64,000 nt of DNA, taken from assembly GCA_036365455.1 (NCBI GenBank), contig JAWQUS010000017.1, forward strand, positions 4,464,001 to 4,528,000, written 5' to 3'. Every line of letters begins with the position of its first letter. Position 1 is the first letter of the stretch. Shown here in pieces: positions 45,201 to 57,035 of the stretch. Below the pieces are notes generated by a model that was given only the letters and a program-made list of their open reading frames with translations, did no database searches and had not been told where the DNA came from. A program made the position numbers and the translations under genes. The stretch is from Macrosoma leucophasiata (lineage: Eukaryota; Arthropoda; Insecta; Lepidoptera; Hedylidae).

Positions 45201-48200
45201 CATGTATGCAACAGTATATGAGACACAATAAAAGTTTTATTGTTATAATGTCTGTAAACGTTTACTGTCCATAAAGTGTTAAGTTAGTCAACTGCCTCAG
45301 TAGCAGTAGTAGCAGGCTACTGCTATTATGTTGGAGTCTTGGTTTCGATTCCCGGTTCCAGAGTTATCAGAGATAACGGTCTAAAATCCTTTATCTTTGG
45401 TTCTATTGGGATTTAAAATTTTCTGAAGATTTCCAGTACCTCGGAGTTTGGTTATTATGTGCCCGGAGATGTCAACAGGATCTCCACCTGTTACATGGGC
45501 CAAAATGTAACTGGCGTATCGTAGATGTTTGGGTATATGCTTGAATGAATGCATGCATTTATGGCTAACTCGTCAGAGATGACAGGCGTGAAGTTAAAAA
45601 ACAGTGAAATATTATTATTATGCATTATTGGCACATACTCCCAGTGTGTTATGCTGATTAGATAACATATCTTTTACTTTGTTGTTTACGTTTTTAATAA
45701 ATTACATAAATAAATAAGTTATTTATGTTAACTGTCTTCCTTTAATATTTAAACTGTGTCCTATGCGTGGGTATCTGTCATTGGCTTCTGGATTTTTTTG
45801 TTATGTTGTTTTACTTTATGTTTTAACTTGCTGTTGATACTCCTAAAAATAAATAAATAAATAAAAATAAATAAATAAATAAATACTTTGATTATAATTA
45901 TTTCTCTCAGTATTACATTAAAATTTTCATTGATGGGGTCCAGAAAACGGTTTTTTTTGTATCCGAAATGTTTTTCTACTTTTCCATAATTTAATAAAAG
46001 GTAACTTATAATTATATACCCCATTTATTACTATAGCAAATAGGACAACAACTACAATCTGAAAAAAATGTTAATGATATGTATGTTTAATAGAATCAGG
46101 ACTTTAAAATGCCATTATCTTATTCTGAATGTAAGCATCTTTGAGGATGATGTGAACATTGTTCGTATAAAGTGATAAATTGTGAAGTGCATTATAAAAT
46201 GTGTTAACTGTCGCTTTTTTGATGGCATTTACCGTGACAACAATTAACTAAGAACAATAAACATGTACCTTGTTCAAACAATGAGAGATAAAATGTTATT
46301 AAATTGCCTGCTATATGCTATTGTTTTACATTCACAACATCCGATGCATCAGACAATAATCTTATATCATATCCTGTCAGGTACTAAATGCATGAGCAAG
46401 TTTGATGACATTCCCTGATTTTATGAATTATTTCAAGCCTGCACTAAATACTTTTCGCTTTGTTTAAAAAAACTAGCTTTTCTCGTATGCGCGTATTATT
46501 TCAGATCCTGTCTAATCTCTTAGTAAAGATGGGCTTCACAAAGTAAATAAGAAGTTCGACTCTTAAGTCAAAGTAAAGTCGTAGTGCAGATTGTGGATCT
46601 CGCTCTAAGTGCGAGATTCAGATAGAAGAGTCAAACTCTAAATTTACTTATTTTTTACTGAGTAAAGATGGGCTTTGCAAAGTAAAACAAAATTTTTTAC
46701 ACATCTGAAAAAAACTGCCTCAGTAGCGTAGTGGCCACTACTACTACTACGCTGGGGGTCCTGGGTTCGATTCCCGGGTCGGGGACTTCGGAGGTAACGG
46801 TTTAAAATCCTTTATCTCTGGTTCTATTGGGATTTTTCCATTTTCTGGAAGTTTCCCAGTACCTCGGAGTTTGGTAATGTGCCTGGAGATGGCAACAGGT
46901 TCGCCACTGGCCCAAAACGTAACCGGCGAGTCGTGGGTGTTTGCATGTATGCTTGAATGCATGCATTTATCTCTGCCTACCCCTTCGGGGATTACAGACG
47001 TGAAGTTACGTTCTGAAAAAAGAAAAGGCATTGAAAACTCAACTCTAGTGCAGTTTGTGAATCTCGTTCATATATATATATATATGAACAAGATTCACAA
47101 AAATAATTAAATAAAATATTATGGATAGGATTCGAAATTGGGATCCCAATAATGAGCCCAGTCGCTTTACCATTAAGCTACAAGCCCGTTGCGTGTATTA
47201 TGTATAAAGTGGTAATATATTGGTAACTATTTCAGAATGATGATGCCCGGAATGCGACCATTGTTCCCTGCGGTCAGTGTACCCACGTCCACGCCGAGTA
47301 AACCTACTTTCCCTGCATACAGGTAACCTATTATTAAAACAATTTAAAGCTTGACTTATCTATTTCTTATCTATTAAAAAAATGTATACGTTTTGGACTG
47401 TTATACTACAGTGATGCTATTTACAGTATTGTGACTCTGCTCTGTACTTGAAAAACCGTACGTATGTTAACCCGCGCTAGAGTTGCCCTCCTATATCTGA
47501 GTCTTTAACTATCACATCAACCGTTTGTCATTTCAGCGCAATAGCGCGACTTCAGTGTACCGAGCTAGTAGTTTGTACCTAACTAACTCTTAGCCTGGGT
47601 TGCACCAAGATAATTGTTACAGTTAAAGTTATTGTAACATTTCACATCCTTTTCTGACACAAAGAAATCTGTTAAATTAAACTTTAACTTACAATCAATC
47701 AGAATCAGAAACTCATTTATCCATTTAGGGTGACAGGGACCTCTTATGACACGTCAAAAACAAACAAAATAAATTAAAGTGAATAACAATTGATATACAT
47801 GTCAAACAAGATAAAAAATATATGTAAACAAATATCTTGGTGCAACCCAGGCTTAGACGCGTAGGTATAACTAGCGTGCCGGCCATGGCCCGTCCGAAAT
47901 CGTTTCATTTTACTTTAATATACTTCATCTATACAAATAAATAAAATTCTGTGTCTGTTTGTAATATAAAAATAACCGCTTTTTACTAAATGCGTATGTA
48001 TACACAGTACATATGCCATAACAACATTTTTTACAATTTCTGTCTGTCTGTCTATTTGTTCCGCCTAATCTCGGGAACGGCTGGACCGTTCGTTTATGTA
48101 ATAAGGAGTAACTTAGGCTGCTTTTATACTAGCTGCGCCCACGACTTCGTCTGGGTAGATACTGAACAATCATAAATTCTCACGCAGACGAAGTCGCGGG

Positions 48201-51200
48201 CACAGCTAGTAGCTATACTATAAATTAAACAAAACCATATCAATCTCAATGTTATTCCAGTAACGCAACAATAAGTGCGCCGCCGACGACATCGTCGAGC
48301 GTGGAGCCGAAAGAGAACGGCGACGTCAAACCGCCCGCCGCCAACTCCTGCCCCCTCGTCACCGCCACCGGCGCCGGCTCCAAGATCATCCACCCGCCCG
48401 AAGACGTTTCTCTGGAGGAGATTCGGGCGCGGCACGCCAAGTACCGGCCCAAACCGAAACCGGACGCCCCCGCGTCCGCCCCGCCTGCCATGGTCACACC
48501 GAGCACTAGCCAAGCCGAGGTACGTGTTATATACTCGATATTAGCAATAAGCACTGAAAGAGATTCGGACGCAGAACGCGAAGTGTCGGTTGAAACCGGA
48601 ATATCCATTTACCCAAAGACGTTTCTCTGGAAAATATTCGGGTGCGGAACGCAAAGTATCTGCACCCAACATCTGACGAATGTGATCTGAATCTGACATT
48701 TCTCGTCGGCGCTGAAACAAAATCGGTGTCAGATACTTTCCCCTTTTTTTTGTTTATCAAAAACTGCTATACTCGGGACACCGGCGTAGATTGCTTAGGG
48801 AATCGAGAACCCTCAAATCTAAATCTGTGCTAAATAGGATAGTGTATTTGATTAATATTTTTTATTGTAATTTCAAAAAGTATAAGAATTGTTAGTAAAT
48901 ATCGTCACTGGAATCACTAGTGTATAACTAATATTTTTGAGATATCACCATTCGAAAGTTATGAAATGATCTCAAACAGCTCATACAAAATTGTATAGGT
49001 TTGTGACGTCGCACGCTTGTAAACACATACGAGATCAATGACGAATTCAAGAAATTTCAAAAAACAAGAAATACTTATTATTAGGGTTCCGTACCTTAAA
49101 AGGAAAAAAGGAACCCTTATAGGATCACTCGTGCGTCTGTCTGTCTGTCTGTCTGTCCGTCTGTCACAGCCAATTTGCTCCGAAACTACTCGACCGATTG
49201 AGTTGAAATTTGATGAATATATGTAAATTGGTGACCCAAAGATGAACACGTCAAGTAAAATAATAAATTTTAAACAGGGGGTCCACTTTCGGGGGGTAAA
49301 TCAGAAAATTAAATAAAAATAATTCGTGTAACAAAATAGTTCGTAAAACTGTGTCGTGTGACATATCAAACGAAAGAGGTTGTTGTCAGCATCTCATATA
49401 TATATTTTTTTATATTTTTTGCATAAACAAATTTGAAGTTATTTAAGAAAAACGACGAAAATTGACCATTCCCCCCCTCCCCCCTATCTCCAAAACTACT
49501 GAACTTAAAATTTTGAAAAAAATGTGGAAAATAGTTCTCTGCCTATAGATTACTGGAAAACCTATAAGAAGTTTGAGTATTCAAATTAAATCGAAAAATT
49601 TTAATAATATAACCCCCCCTGCCGGTACCACCGTTACCGCTATGTCCCTGCATTTAAATCTGTAATATTTTCGAAAATATTTATTTAAATTACGGAACCC
49701 TCACCCCGCGAGTCGAATTCGCACTCGTCCGGTAGATAAAAATATTTATTTTTTTATTTTTGTAACTCTCGTACAATAACTCACCGATTTCAATAATTTT
49801 TACGTTTATACATTTCATTTCCATTTTCTTACTGTGTCTATTGGAAAAATAATGAGACATTGCGACATACCGTATTAAGTCGTCCGCGACGTGGGTGCGG
49901 CAGGTGGCGGCGCACATGTCGGTGTCGGCGGCCGTGGCGGCGGCGCGCCAGCAGGCGCTGCGCCGGCCGCTGCTGCCGCCCGTCGTCGGCATGCTGCCGC
50001 AGCCCGTGCGCGTCGGCGTGCCCGTCTCCATGCCCGTCTCCATGCCGGTCTCCATGCCGCCCGTCATGGGCATGCTGCCCGTCATGCCGCAGTTCAACCT
50101 CATGCGCCCGCTGCAGCCCGGTCAGTATTGAGCGTGCCCGGCCCCCCGACCGCCCCCGACCGTGTCGCGGCCGAATCGGCTACGTAGCCACACGGTTATC
50201 GCTCCCGAGAACTGTCCGGTTCAATCATTCACTGATTCTGACTTTACGCTGCTTATATACGAATACTTTTTGCTGGTGGTAGAGCTCGCGGACGTCGGCA
50301 CCACCGCATTACCTAATATACTTGCCGCTAAATGGTAGTGTTCGGCACTATCGTGTTCCGGTCAGGTGGTAATGTACGGCCCTGTAATTTCCGGCATAGA
50401 GGCATAATTAATACCTTAGGCCTCGGGAGTGGAAACGCATCTGCATTTTGACCTTGGTTTTTGTGTGGGTGTCTATAGGCTGCAGTCATCACTTAACATC
50501 AATGTGAACTACATGCTTGTTTACCACTTCCATTACATAAAAAAAATACGAAATACTTGACACTGGAGATATAAACTGTCTAGTTATCGCTTAGTCGCGA
50601 CACTCGCGACTTGTATAGCCGCACGGTTAAGCTTCCACGCGCAGCGATTTTGGTCGACGGTGACTTGCGACGAATGCAGATGTGTAAACTGGTGCGTTGC
50701 TGTCTCTTTTGGCTGATTTTATAATTCAGCTACAAAAGAACGAATATATTTACGTGAGTCCACAAAGCAAGCAGCAGGTTTAGACTCATTTACCATAAAC
50801 CATACAACGCACTTCACTATATGCAAATCGAAATCCTGCTCAAGTATATTATAATTTGTGTTGCACAAAATTTAATTTTACCCGCGTTAACTTGATCTCA
50901 ATATAAATTTTGTCATAATTCACGGTAAACCTTTGTTTGTGCAACTAAATGCTGCAGATATGGAAACCCAAACAATGGTTCAAAATGACGCAGCTGTTTA
51001 TAAACAAAAATCTACAATGAACATGTGACGTACGACATCCATTATAATTTTCATGGCTATTAAAAAAATTCCGACATTTTTAGATAATTATGAATTGTTT
51101 GGCTACGTAGTTGACGACGTCACAATAACGTCTTGGTGAGATAAGGGCTCTCATGGTCTATTTTCTATCGTATTACCTATCATTTTCAGAAGTTTGACTT

Positions 51201-54200
51201 CAAAATATGGTCAAATTTCAATGCCTGTTAGGCTGTGTTATGTTAAAAATGGCAGTTAGTGTAGGGAGTCCATACACAGACGCTAAATCTTTCTAATCTT
51301 AAGTCATTTAAAATGACACAAATTCTTGTGTGATATTTTAGTCAAAAATTGCCAAATTTAAGCAAAGTGCAGTATTATATTAATAATAAAAACAATAATC
51401 TTTATTTATTTTTTAATAATAATGTATTTTGAATATACAAACGAATGTTTTTTAAAAGACCAATATAGTGTATTTTTATGATTATCGAACACAATGTAAG
51501 TTGTGGATCATATATCACTTTGTTAATGTCACTAAATTCCCATTTCACATAATGTAGAAAAAAAAATGATAACACAAACCTTGCAATCACTATAACCTGC
51601 TTCACGGTGAGTTCCTTGCCATATTAGGAATCAAATTGAAATCATCTCTCTGCCTACCCCGTTAGGGACATGGCGAGAAGCTACAAAAAAAAATTGAAAT
51701 CAACAACGTCTGTAACTCTTTTTTTTTTTAAACTGACACAATATTTTATTTAATCTGTCAGGCTACAAGAAAAATAAGACAATGATTTCAATTGTGTCCT
51801 CCAATATTGGCGTCCTGATCCGTGAGAGATATGCACCTAATATTCGGCTTATGCTGTATTTGCGTTTAAATGTATCGCGTATCTAATGTAGCCAAAAATA
51901 AATTGATCTTTTCTCATTGATACATTGATCATTCTCCTGAGAGTAGGAGATATTCTGTGTCTGGACTCTTTATCTCAAAACAACTACTACAGACTTCCTC
52001 TGGGGCTCTCTGTTCTCTTATGAAATTACTTCACACTAGGACAACTCTCATTCCATACAAATTGTAACGAAGAAAATCTCTATCAGTATTTATCAAGCTG
52101 TCTAAAGGCTCTTAATATAACTTACCTCTACCTCTCCCGATATCATACTTTCAGGCTTTTGAAAAGCTTTGTTTCATCTAGTGTTTGTTTTTTCTTTTTC
52201 AAGTGTTTTATGTTACAAAAACATATCTTTGCATTTAAGGCTAATCATATATTTATATGCCCCTTATCTAATGTTAGGAAATTGCCCGTTTGTAATCTAC
52301 ATGTTTTGAAACAATGTTAATGATAGGATAAGGTTTGTTATAATAATTGGTCAGCATTCATTCATACTTAGGTTTTAAGAAATTTGTCAATGTTGCACAT
52401 TTACTATCCATACACTTTGTACTATCGATGTTATCCTTATCGATAATATTTACTGTTAAACTTTTGTTATAGACAAAAAATACAATGTTATCTGTCATTC
52501 GAAAGGCTAAAAAGACTGCACAGTCGCATTCCGATACTATGAATATGATAGTAAGTACAAACAATAATATATTTTTATAATATACATTAAAACAATACTA
52601 CACAAAAATATTTTATAGTTTTTAAATAAAATTTTAACATTGTGATGGCCAGTTTTGCATTTAGATCACCTAGGATTAATTAGTGATATAAATATGTTTG
52701 AAAGAATAGTTTGCAGTACATAGTTTATATTGCGGATTCTGCTCAATTTTTTATACATCTTTTATTTTGTCTCAATACAATTGTATATCTTTAATTAGTA
52801 AGTGAAACATATCGGCGTGGAAAATGGATTGATATTGTCGTTTCTCAATAAATCATTGATTTTGTAGTGTAATTAATTTGTTTTCTCTTGTTTTTCTATT
52901 TTCCACGGCATACAAGTGAAGTTAACATGACATGTATAGATTAGTGACAGCGCATAAACAGGCACATTGTGTTTAAAGAGCGCGGCCGTCTGCAAATTCT
53001 GCAAATAGTGTAGAGAAGCGGAAGCAGCGCTCGCTGTGTAGTCGCCCGGTGGGTGCCACTTGCATTAATATGATATAAGCACAGTCAACCGTACTCATTA
53101 ACCGTGGAGGTGTCCGGCCGTCTGTCTGTCTGTCTCGACATAACGCCCGACCTAACAGCTTTCCCGGTATCACGCCCTAACCACTAACACCGGCTCCCTA
53201 CCGAGACGCCCGTACATTACACTGCCAAGACTTTAATTGTGAAATTTTGACGTGCCATCCGCACATACGGGAGCATCGATCGGAATGACAAATCGGTAAT
53301 TTTATTTCACCTTAATGGATTTGCTTATTGTAGTAGCTCTATCTTATTACTGTCTCGATTTTTCTCGTAGTGTCATATACGATGTGACTGTCGGTTTTAA
53401 CGGGTGGGTACACTAATATTATATTTACGTAAAGTAGTTTTGTCGCTTTAAACATGTGCATGAACCGATGAATTTTGATAGTCGTTGGCTGATTGGACTC
53501 CGACCGTCCGGTCGCACCGGTACATGCATGACCGACGGATGACATTATTATCATATCGCCGTGTATTTTGAAAGTGTGATTTTTCATGTGAAATTATTTA
53601 TCCTACCTACCTGTGTTCCTTCGCTTACTGCACCTTATCAGTCGAAACACTTCAGAGCATTGTGTACGCGGTGGCGCGATCTCGCGACTTCGCGATCTCG
53701 CAAGAATTCGGCCACCGTCGTCCATCCGACGATTGGAGACGCGCCCGCGCATCTTTGTATACCACCGCCATTAATTTCGACATCATGGTTATCTAAAGTG
53801 ATATATCGCACGTTTAGCTCCCTTCACTGTCACATATCGGCCGTACACATTCTAAAAGCAATACTTACGTATACTGAATAGTTAGAGTAGACGTGTGATA
53901 TATCAAAGAACATAAATCACTCATACGCCATTCATGTCCATATTGGCGCGGGCGCGTGTCCAACGTACGGGCGCGCGGATGGACGGGTGGCGGTCCGGTT
54001 GTTCCGGGCGACAGGCGATTGTTCATCAGTCACAACGGCCCAGCCGTGTGTTGGACCCGAACGCACAACAGATATTGACGGTTGAAATAGCATTGCATTC
54101 GATAAACAAACCGTCCACGTCACCTTTTGCATATTTAACGATTCAGCTGTACTAACGTGCTAAACTTTAAGTATTAGCTTGTTATTCATTTGTCGATACA

Positions 54201-54904
54201 ACTCTTTGAACTGTTACTGTCCAATTTTAAGACTTCTGAATGTCTACGCTGCTACAAAATGATAATGCATGATCGAAATACCTTATTATAACCACAACGC
54301 TTTCTTGTAAGAACGTTTAAAGATATGACCCTGATGAGCTCCTTTGCTTTCTCTAAATGAAGGAAATTCACCCATGAAAAGTGTCTTCAACACAAAGCAA
54401 ACCATATCGACAAATGAAGAAACTAGGGTCAAGGATTAGATGTTCGGTTTTTTTTTGTCTCTACCTTAAATCTTCGGCCATTTCCGAAAATAAAACTTTG
54501 TGGCCAATAATTCTTATCTACGAAGCCAATGAGATAGATATGCTGATCACAATAATTAATTCAAGCAGATTTTTAAAACTCTGCATACCAGTATTCCCTA
54601 GATCTTTTATATTTATTTGAAAAAATGTTGAACTCCTTCCGACACAAACCACTGTCCCATCAGTAAAAAGTAAAAAAATATGATACAAATCGTCAATGAA
54701 ACGGATTGATAGGCGATACAATGCTATTCTAACCGTCACCTGTGGTGCGGAGTCGCTGGTCCCCTGTTGCCGCCGCCCTGCCGCCGCGCGCGTCTGACGG
54801 CCGCCTTGTGTGCAGGGATGCTGCTGCCCGGCGGCATGATGCCGATGGGCATGTTCCCCGGCGGCGTGCCCGGCCTCCCCATGATGCAGCCGCGCTACCG
54901 ATAG
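42230..54904 (+). CDS. BuGZ: BuGZ/ZNF207 homologue (Bub3-binding zinc-finger protein)
   Basis: In animals this nuclear and spindle protein binds and stabilises Bub3, aiding chromosome alignment, and also associates with microtubules and splicing factors. Exons: 42230-42270, 42391-42517, 42731-42857, 43061-43128, 43211-43225, 45059-45186, 47236-47322, 48261-48519, 49904-50120, 54816-54904. All junctions are GT-AG and join in one frame of 385 residues plus stop. Residues 13-34 and 37-58 are two C2H2 fingers (C13, C16, H29, H34; C37, C40, H53, H58). IYGMEGIP follows at about 80. Residues about 238-262 form the GLEBS motif (IIHPPEDVSLEEIRARHAKY) with the Glu pair needed for Bub3 binding. The rest is Met/Pro-rich and probably disordered. 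The start MGRKKKK is the family start. The homology is unmistakable; the microexon is the least certain part. Confidence 0.93.
42391..42517 (+). CDS. BuGZ: BuGZ exon 2: both zinc fingers
   Basis: Completes Trp14 and gives YCNREFDD through HCMQ. It holds most of finger 1 and finger 2 up to H53. Acceptor gtgcag, donor CAG|GTACGT. Confidence 0.95.
42731..42857 (+). CDS. BuGZ: BuGZ exon 3
   Basis: VHKEAIDKVPNSLP ... EHEKQKT. It supplies the last His of finger 2 and the conserved EIYGMEGIP segment. Acceptor ttgcag, donor ACAG|GTATAA. Confidence 0.93.
43061..43128 (+). CDS. BuGZ: BuGZ exon 4: acidic/basic linker
   Basis: GGGKGSDSDDDEPAAKKK then ATPAL. A run of Asp followed by Lys, possibly a phosphorylation and nuclear-import segment. 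Donor TTG|GTAAGT. Confidence 0.88.
43211..43225 (+). CDS. BuGZ: BuGZ predicted 15-base microexon
   Basis: ccgaatttaaaacat (PNLKH) lies between a strong acceptor (ATTTTTCAG) and a perfect donor (GTAAGT). Both neighbouring junctions are phase 0, so it can be included or skipped without shifting the frame. Confidence 0.6.
43226..45058 (+). other. BuGZ intron with a foldback MITE
   Basis: AT-rich. A copy of the cttaggaaggagac MITE is at about 43680-43900. Nothing else recognised. Confidence 0.55.
43680..43900 (+). mobile_element. cttaggaaggagac foldback MITE, copy 1
   Basis: Shares gagcgttatcgctttagcac, ttttgaccaataccggacta and aacgctctacgaa with 55540, 56825 and 63695. gagcgttatc and its partial complement taacgctc occur near opposite ends. 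Confidence 0.65.
45059..45186 (+). CDS. BuGZ: BuGZ exon 6: Pro/Met-rich
   Basis: LGPGPSTVSQGILPTPMGP through MPHFMQAP. Low-complexity Pro/Gly/Met sequence typical of this protein. Acceptor gttgcag, donor AG|GTATGA. Confidence 0.9.
45290..45602 (+). mobile_element. tRNA-derived SINE in a BuGZ intron
   Basis: actgcctcagtagcagtagt ... ggtttcgattcccgg ... gatgacaggcgtgaagtta. The B box is intact except for an extra base. Confidence 0.78.
45847..45888. repeat. (AAAT)n microsatellite
   Basis: About ten AAAT units with one irregularity. Confidence 0.9.
46714..47011 (+). mobile_element. tRNA-derived SINE, best copy
   Basis: tagcgtagtgg (46724-46734) and ggttcgattcc (46764-46774) are exact polymerase III A- and B-box matches, placed as in a tRNA. 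The body ends ggggattacagacgtgaagt. The 10-base duplication tctgaaaaaa lies on both sides (46704-46713, 47012-47021). Young and probably the reference copy of its family here. Confidence 0.9.
47122..47197 (-). repeat. tRNA-like fossil
   Basis: The minus strand has tagcttaatgg (A-box match), a D-stem gctt/aagc and a worn B box (atttcgaatcc). Not a functional tRNA. Confidence 0.4.
47236..47322 (+). CDS. BuGZ: BuGZ exon 7
   Basis: MMMPGMRPLFPAV ... SKPTFPAY. The PTFPAY string is shared with vertebrate ZNF207. Acceptor atttcag, donor AG|GTAACC. Confidence 0.9.
47593..47852. mobile_element. 260-bp MITE, PIF/Harbinger-like, in a BuGZ intron
   Basis: Ends gcctgggttgcaccaagata / atatcttggtgcaacccaggc. 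tta on both sides (47590-47592, 47853-47855). No ORF. Confidence 0.88.
47930..48216 (-). mobile_element. RTE-type tail with inverted ends
   Basis: cgggaacggctggaccgttc is the RTE tail in reverse. actagctgcgcccacgactt (48129) and agacgaagtcgcgggcacag with ctagt (48187-48213) are two RTE starts in opposite orientation. Confidence 0.6.
48261..48519 (+). CDS. BuGZ: BuGZ exon 8: GLEBS motif
   Basis: NATISAPPTTSSS ... IIHPPEDVSLEEIRARHAKY ... TSQAE. Contains the Bub3-binding GLEBS motif. Far GC-richer than the surrounding introns. Donor GAG|GTACGT. Confidence 0.94.
49083..49701. mobile_element. 619-bp element with agggttccgta / tacggaaccct ends
   Basis: Inverted ends of 11 bases, a (gtct)n tract at about 49137-49160 and no ORF. 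Located in the intron between BuGZ exons 8 and 9. Confidence 0.6.
49904..50120 (+). CDS. BuGZ: BuGZ exon 9: Val/Met/Pro repeats
   Basis: VAAHMSVSAAVAAARQQAL ... then three VSMP units in tandem and PVMGMLPVMPQFN. Very GC-rich. Donor CCCG|GTCAGT. Confidence 0.9.
50274..50549 (+). mobile_element. SINE-like retroposon, full copy in a BuGZ intron
   Basis: ctggtggtagagctcgcgga ... gcactatcgtgttccggtca ... ccattacat plus A7. Well preserved. Confidence 0.82.
50550..54815 (+). other. Remainder of the last BuGZ intron
   Basis: Mostly AT-rich with no recognised genes. Contains a worn SINE 3' end near 51640-51690 and a short gtct tract at 53118-53134. GC content rises at 53600-54100 but no exon could be supported. 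Confidence 0.5.
54816..54904 (+). CDS. BuGZ: BuGZ exon 10: C-terminus
   Basis: Completes a Gly codon and ends MMQPRYR stop. A final Arg-Tyr is also found in vertebrate ZNF207. Acceptor gtgtgcag after a 4.7-kb intron. Confidence 0.92.
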
Positions 54905-56245
54905 GACCAGCCACGGAGGTAGGCCCCGCATTCTCGCTTCGGTGTACGGGGGACGCGGAGGGCGCTACGGACCGACGTGATCGCTCGTCGATCGATTAGT
55001 GTCTACGTATTACTGTAGATTAAATTTGTCGCGAGTGTATAGTCGTTGATTTGCGCTTTGCGGTTATGCTCGGCGAAGACGCTTCCGTCTGAGACTGCGT
55101 TTAGTTAAAAGCCGTACTAAAATTAAGGAGCCCGGTCGATCGACTCCGTTTTAAAACAAAGGTCGAGTTTTTCGTTAGTGTTCGTGGATGTAAAATAGGG
55201 AGACAGGTCGACGAGTGATCATAGCGTAGTGAGCCCGGTCAGGTAAGGACAGGTGACGCGAGTCGCCCGGCGCGGCCGGGTTGGGCCGGCAGTTCCTTGC
55301 GGAGTTCCGCAGGCGACACCTAGCCTACTTCGGATCGGCGGCGTTGTGTACATAAATTAGCTGTTAGGTTGTAACCCGAGTCGGAAGTAAACTAAATTCA
55401 TGACAGCCCTAAGAAAGTTCACATGTCATGTATCGTCCGGAAATATAATTCCAGATCATCTCCTACCTGCAAAAATTACATACCTACTGTTGGCTGATCT
55501 CATTATTGTCTCAAGTATCCAATCCAACAAGAAATATTGCACATCCACCTTAGGAAGGATAATTCGGATTATTCCGCTCTGTTGAGCGTTATCTCTTACG
55601 CACCTTACCTTTTGGACTTTTGTCGACCATTTTGAAAGTTTTGACCAATAGTTGGACTATCAGTGCTTATGCCGGCAGTGTGTAGCAGAGATAAGGCTCT
55701 ACGAAATCGAAACTAGCAGATTGTCTTTCGTAGGCTCGATGTGCAATATTACTTGCTGGGTACTTAGTATTAGTAGTTTCTTGAATTAAAAAACTCACAA
55801 TCTTAATATGTAACCCAATCCAATCCGATGGTCCGGCTTCTATTTTATTTAAATAAATCTTCTTCGAGAAGTAGATTAATGTTTCTTCATGCTACCTAAA
55901 AGCGCTTTTTGATCATAATAAAACAGGACTGGCATAACTAGCTCCAATTTTCTTCAGGGTTGCAGTGAATTTTATATGTATCATAAGAGCTAGTTTAGCG
56001 AGGTAACTGAGCGTGAAGTGACGCGGCCGGTCCGAACTAGACTCGAGCAGTCACAACGCGCGTTGTTGGATTGGCGGCCCCCTGTCCCTTAGCGTAGTGG
56101 GGCGGCGACCCGCACGTGACTTCGTGAAGAACGTGTGCCAGTTACGTTAACGTTCTGCCTTAGCGTTTCGAAGTGAAGTTGTGACGTTTTGCCTATTCTT
56201 GTAGAATTTTGACTATTTTACTTCAATAAATGCTCTGGATTTGAT
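54905..56245 (+). other. BuGZ: 3' UTR of the BuGZ gene
   Basis: AATAAA at 56225-56230 is followed by a GT-rich stretch, suggesting an end near 56245. An earlier AATAAA is at 55852-55857. A foldback MITE (about 55540-55755) lies within it. Confidence 0.55.
55540..55755 (+). mobile_element. cttaggaaggagac foldback MITE, copy 2 (in the BuGZ 3' UTR)
   Basis: atattgcacatcc at the left and gatgtgcaatatt at the right are inverted. gagcgttatctct and a complementary agataaggctct lie inside. Confidence 0.65.
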
Positions 56246-56824
56246 TGTGTTTGCTTTTGATTTATTAATATTTAACAATTTGAACACCCAGACGACGAAA
56301 GCATTTATTTCACGGTCTGGGCTTCCAAATTGACCCTTCTCCAATCCTTTTATCCAAAATGTTTAGTAAAACACACACATATTAATCAAGCCGTATATTG
56401 AATAATAAAAGGTCTCACTTGTATACATAACACTTTTATATTACATGACAACTATTCACTAGATTTTTACGAGGAAATTATACCAAACCCTAATATATAA
56501 GAACAGACTTACAATATTTCTAACTAGTATCACCATCGTATCAACTCAACCGAATTAAATGTACAAATAAAAATCACAACAGACCATTTACAATCATATT
56601 AATATGATTCTATTAAAATTAATTTACTCAACCGATAACAATATATAGATACCTAATTAACAAGATGTATATGGCAACATAGGAATATCCAGACGTGACA
56701 TCTATTGAATAAAAGTATTTTATACATTATTCTGTAAATTAAAATTTTATTATCGGCAAAAATAATACCACGCCAAAATTGTTCAAACAAAACAGCGATT
56801 TTCCAAGTTACTCATAACCTAAGT

Positions 56825-57035
56825 ACATACATCGACTTTAGGAAGGAGACTTCGACTTATTTCGGGTCTGTTGAGCGTTATCGCTTTCGCACCTTCCGTG
56901 TGACTTGTCGACCATTTTGAAGTTTTGACCAATACCGGACTATCGGTGCGCAGATAACGCTCTACGAAATCAAAACTAACCGATTGTCCCTTTCGAAGGC
57001 TCGATGTACAATATTTTTTACTGGGTACTGCACCT
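56825..57035 (+). mobile_element. cttaggaaggagac foldback MITE, copy 3
   Basis: tacatcgactttaggaagga ... cgaaggctcgatgtacaata. Lies between the two convergent genes. Confidence 0.68.

Noticed and set aside
48124..48608. Minus-strand frames of 129 and 118 codons
   Set aside because: They are shadows of the GC-rich BuGZ GLEBS exon on the other strand.
49690..50282. Frames of 98-140 codons overlapping BuGZ exon 9
   Set aside because: Out-of-frame translations of the same GC-rich exon; only the VAAHMSVSAA frame joins the neighbouring exons.
54518..54931. 137-codon minus-strand frame
   Set aside because: Opposite-strand shadow of the last BuGZ exon.
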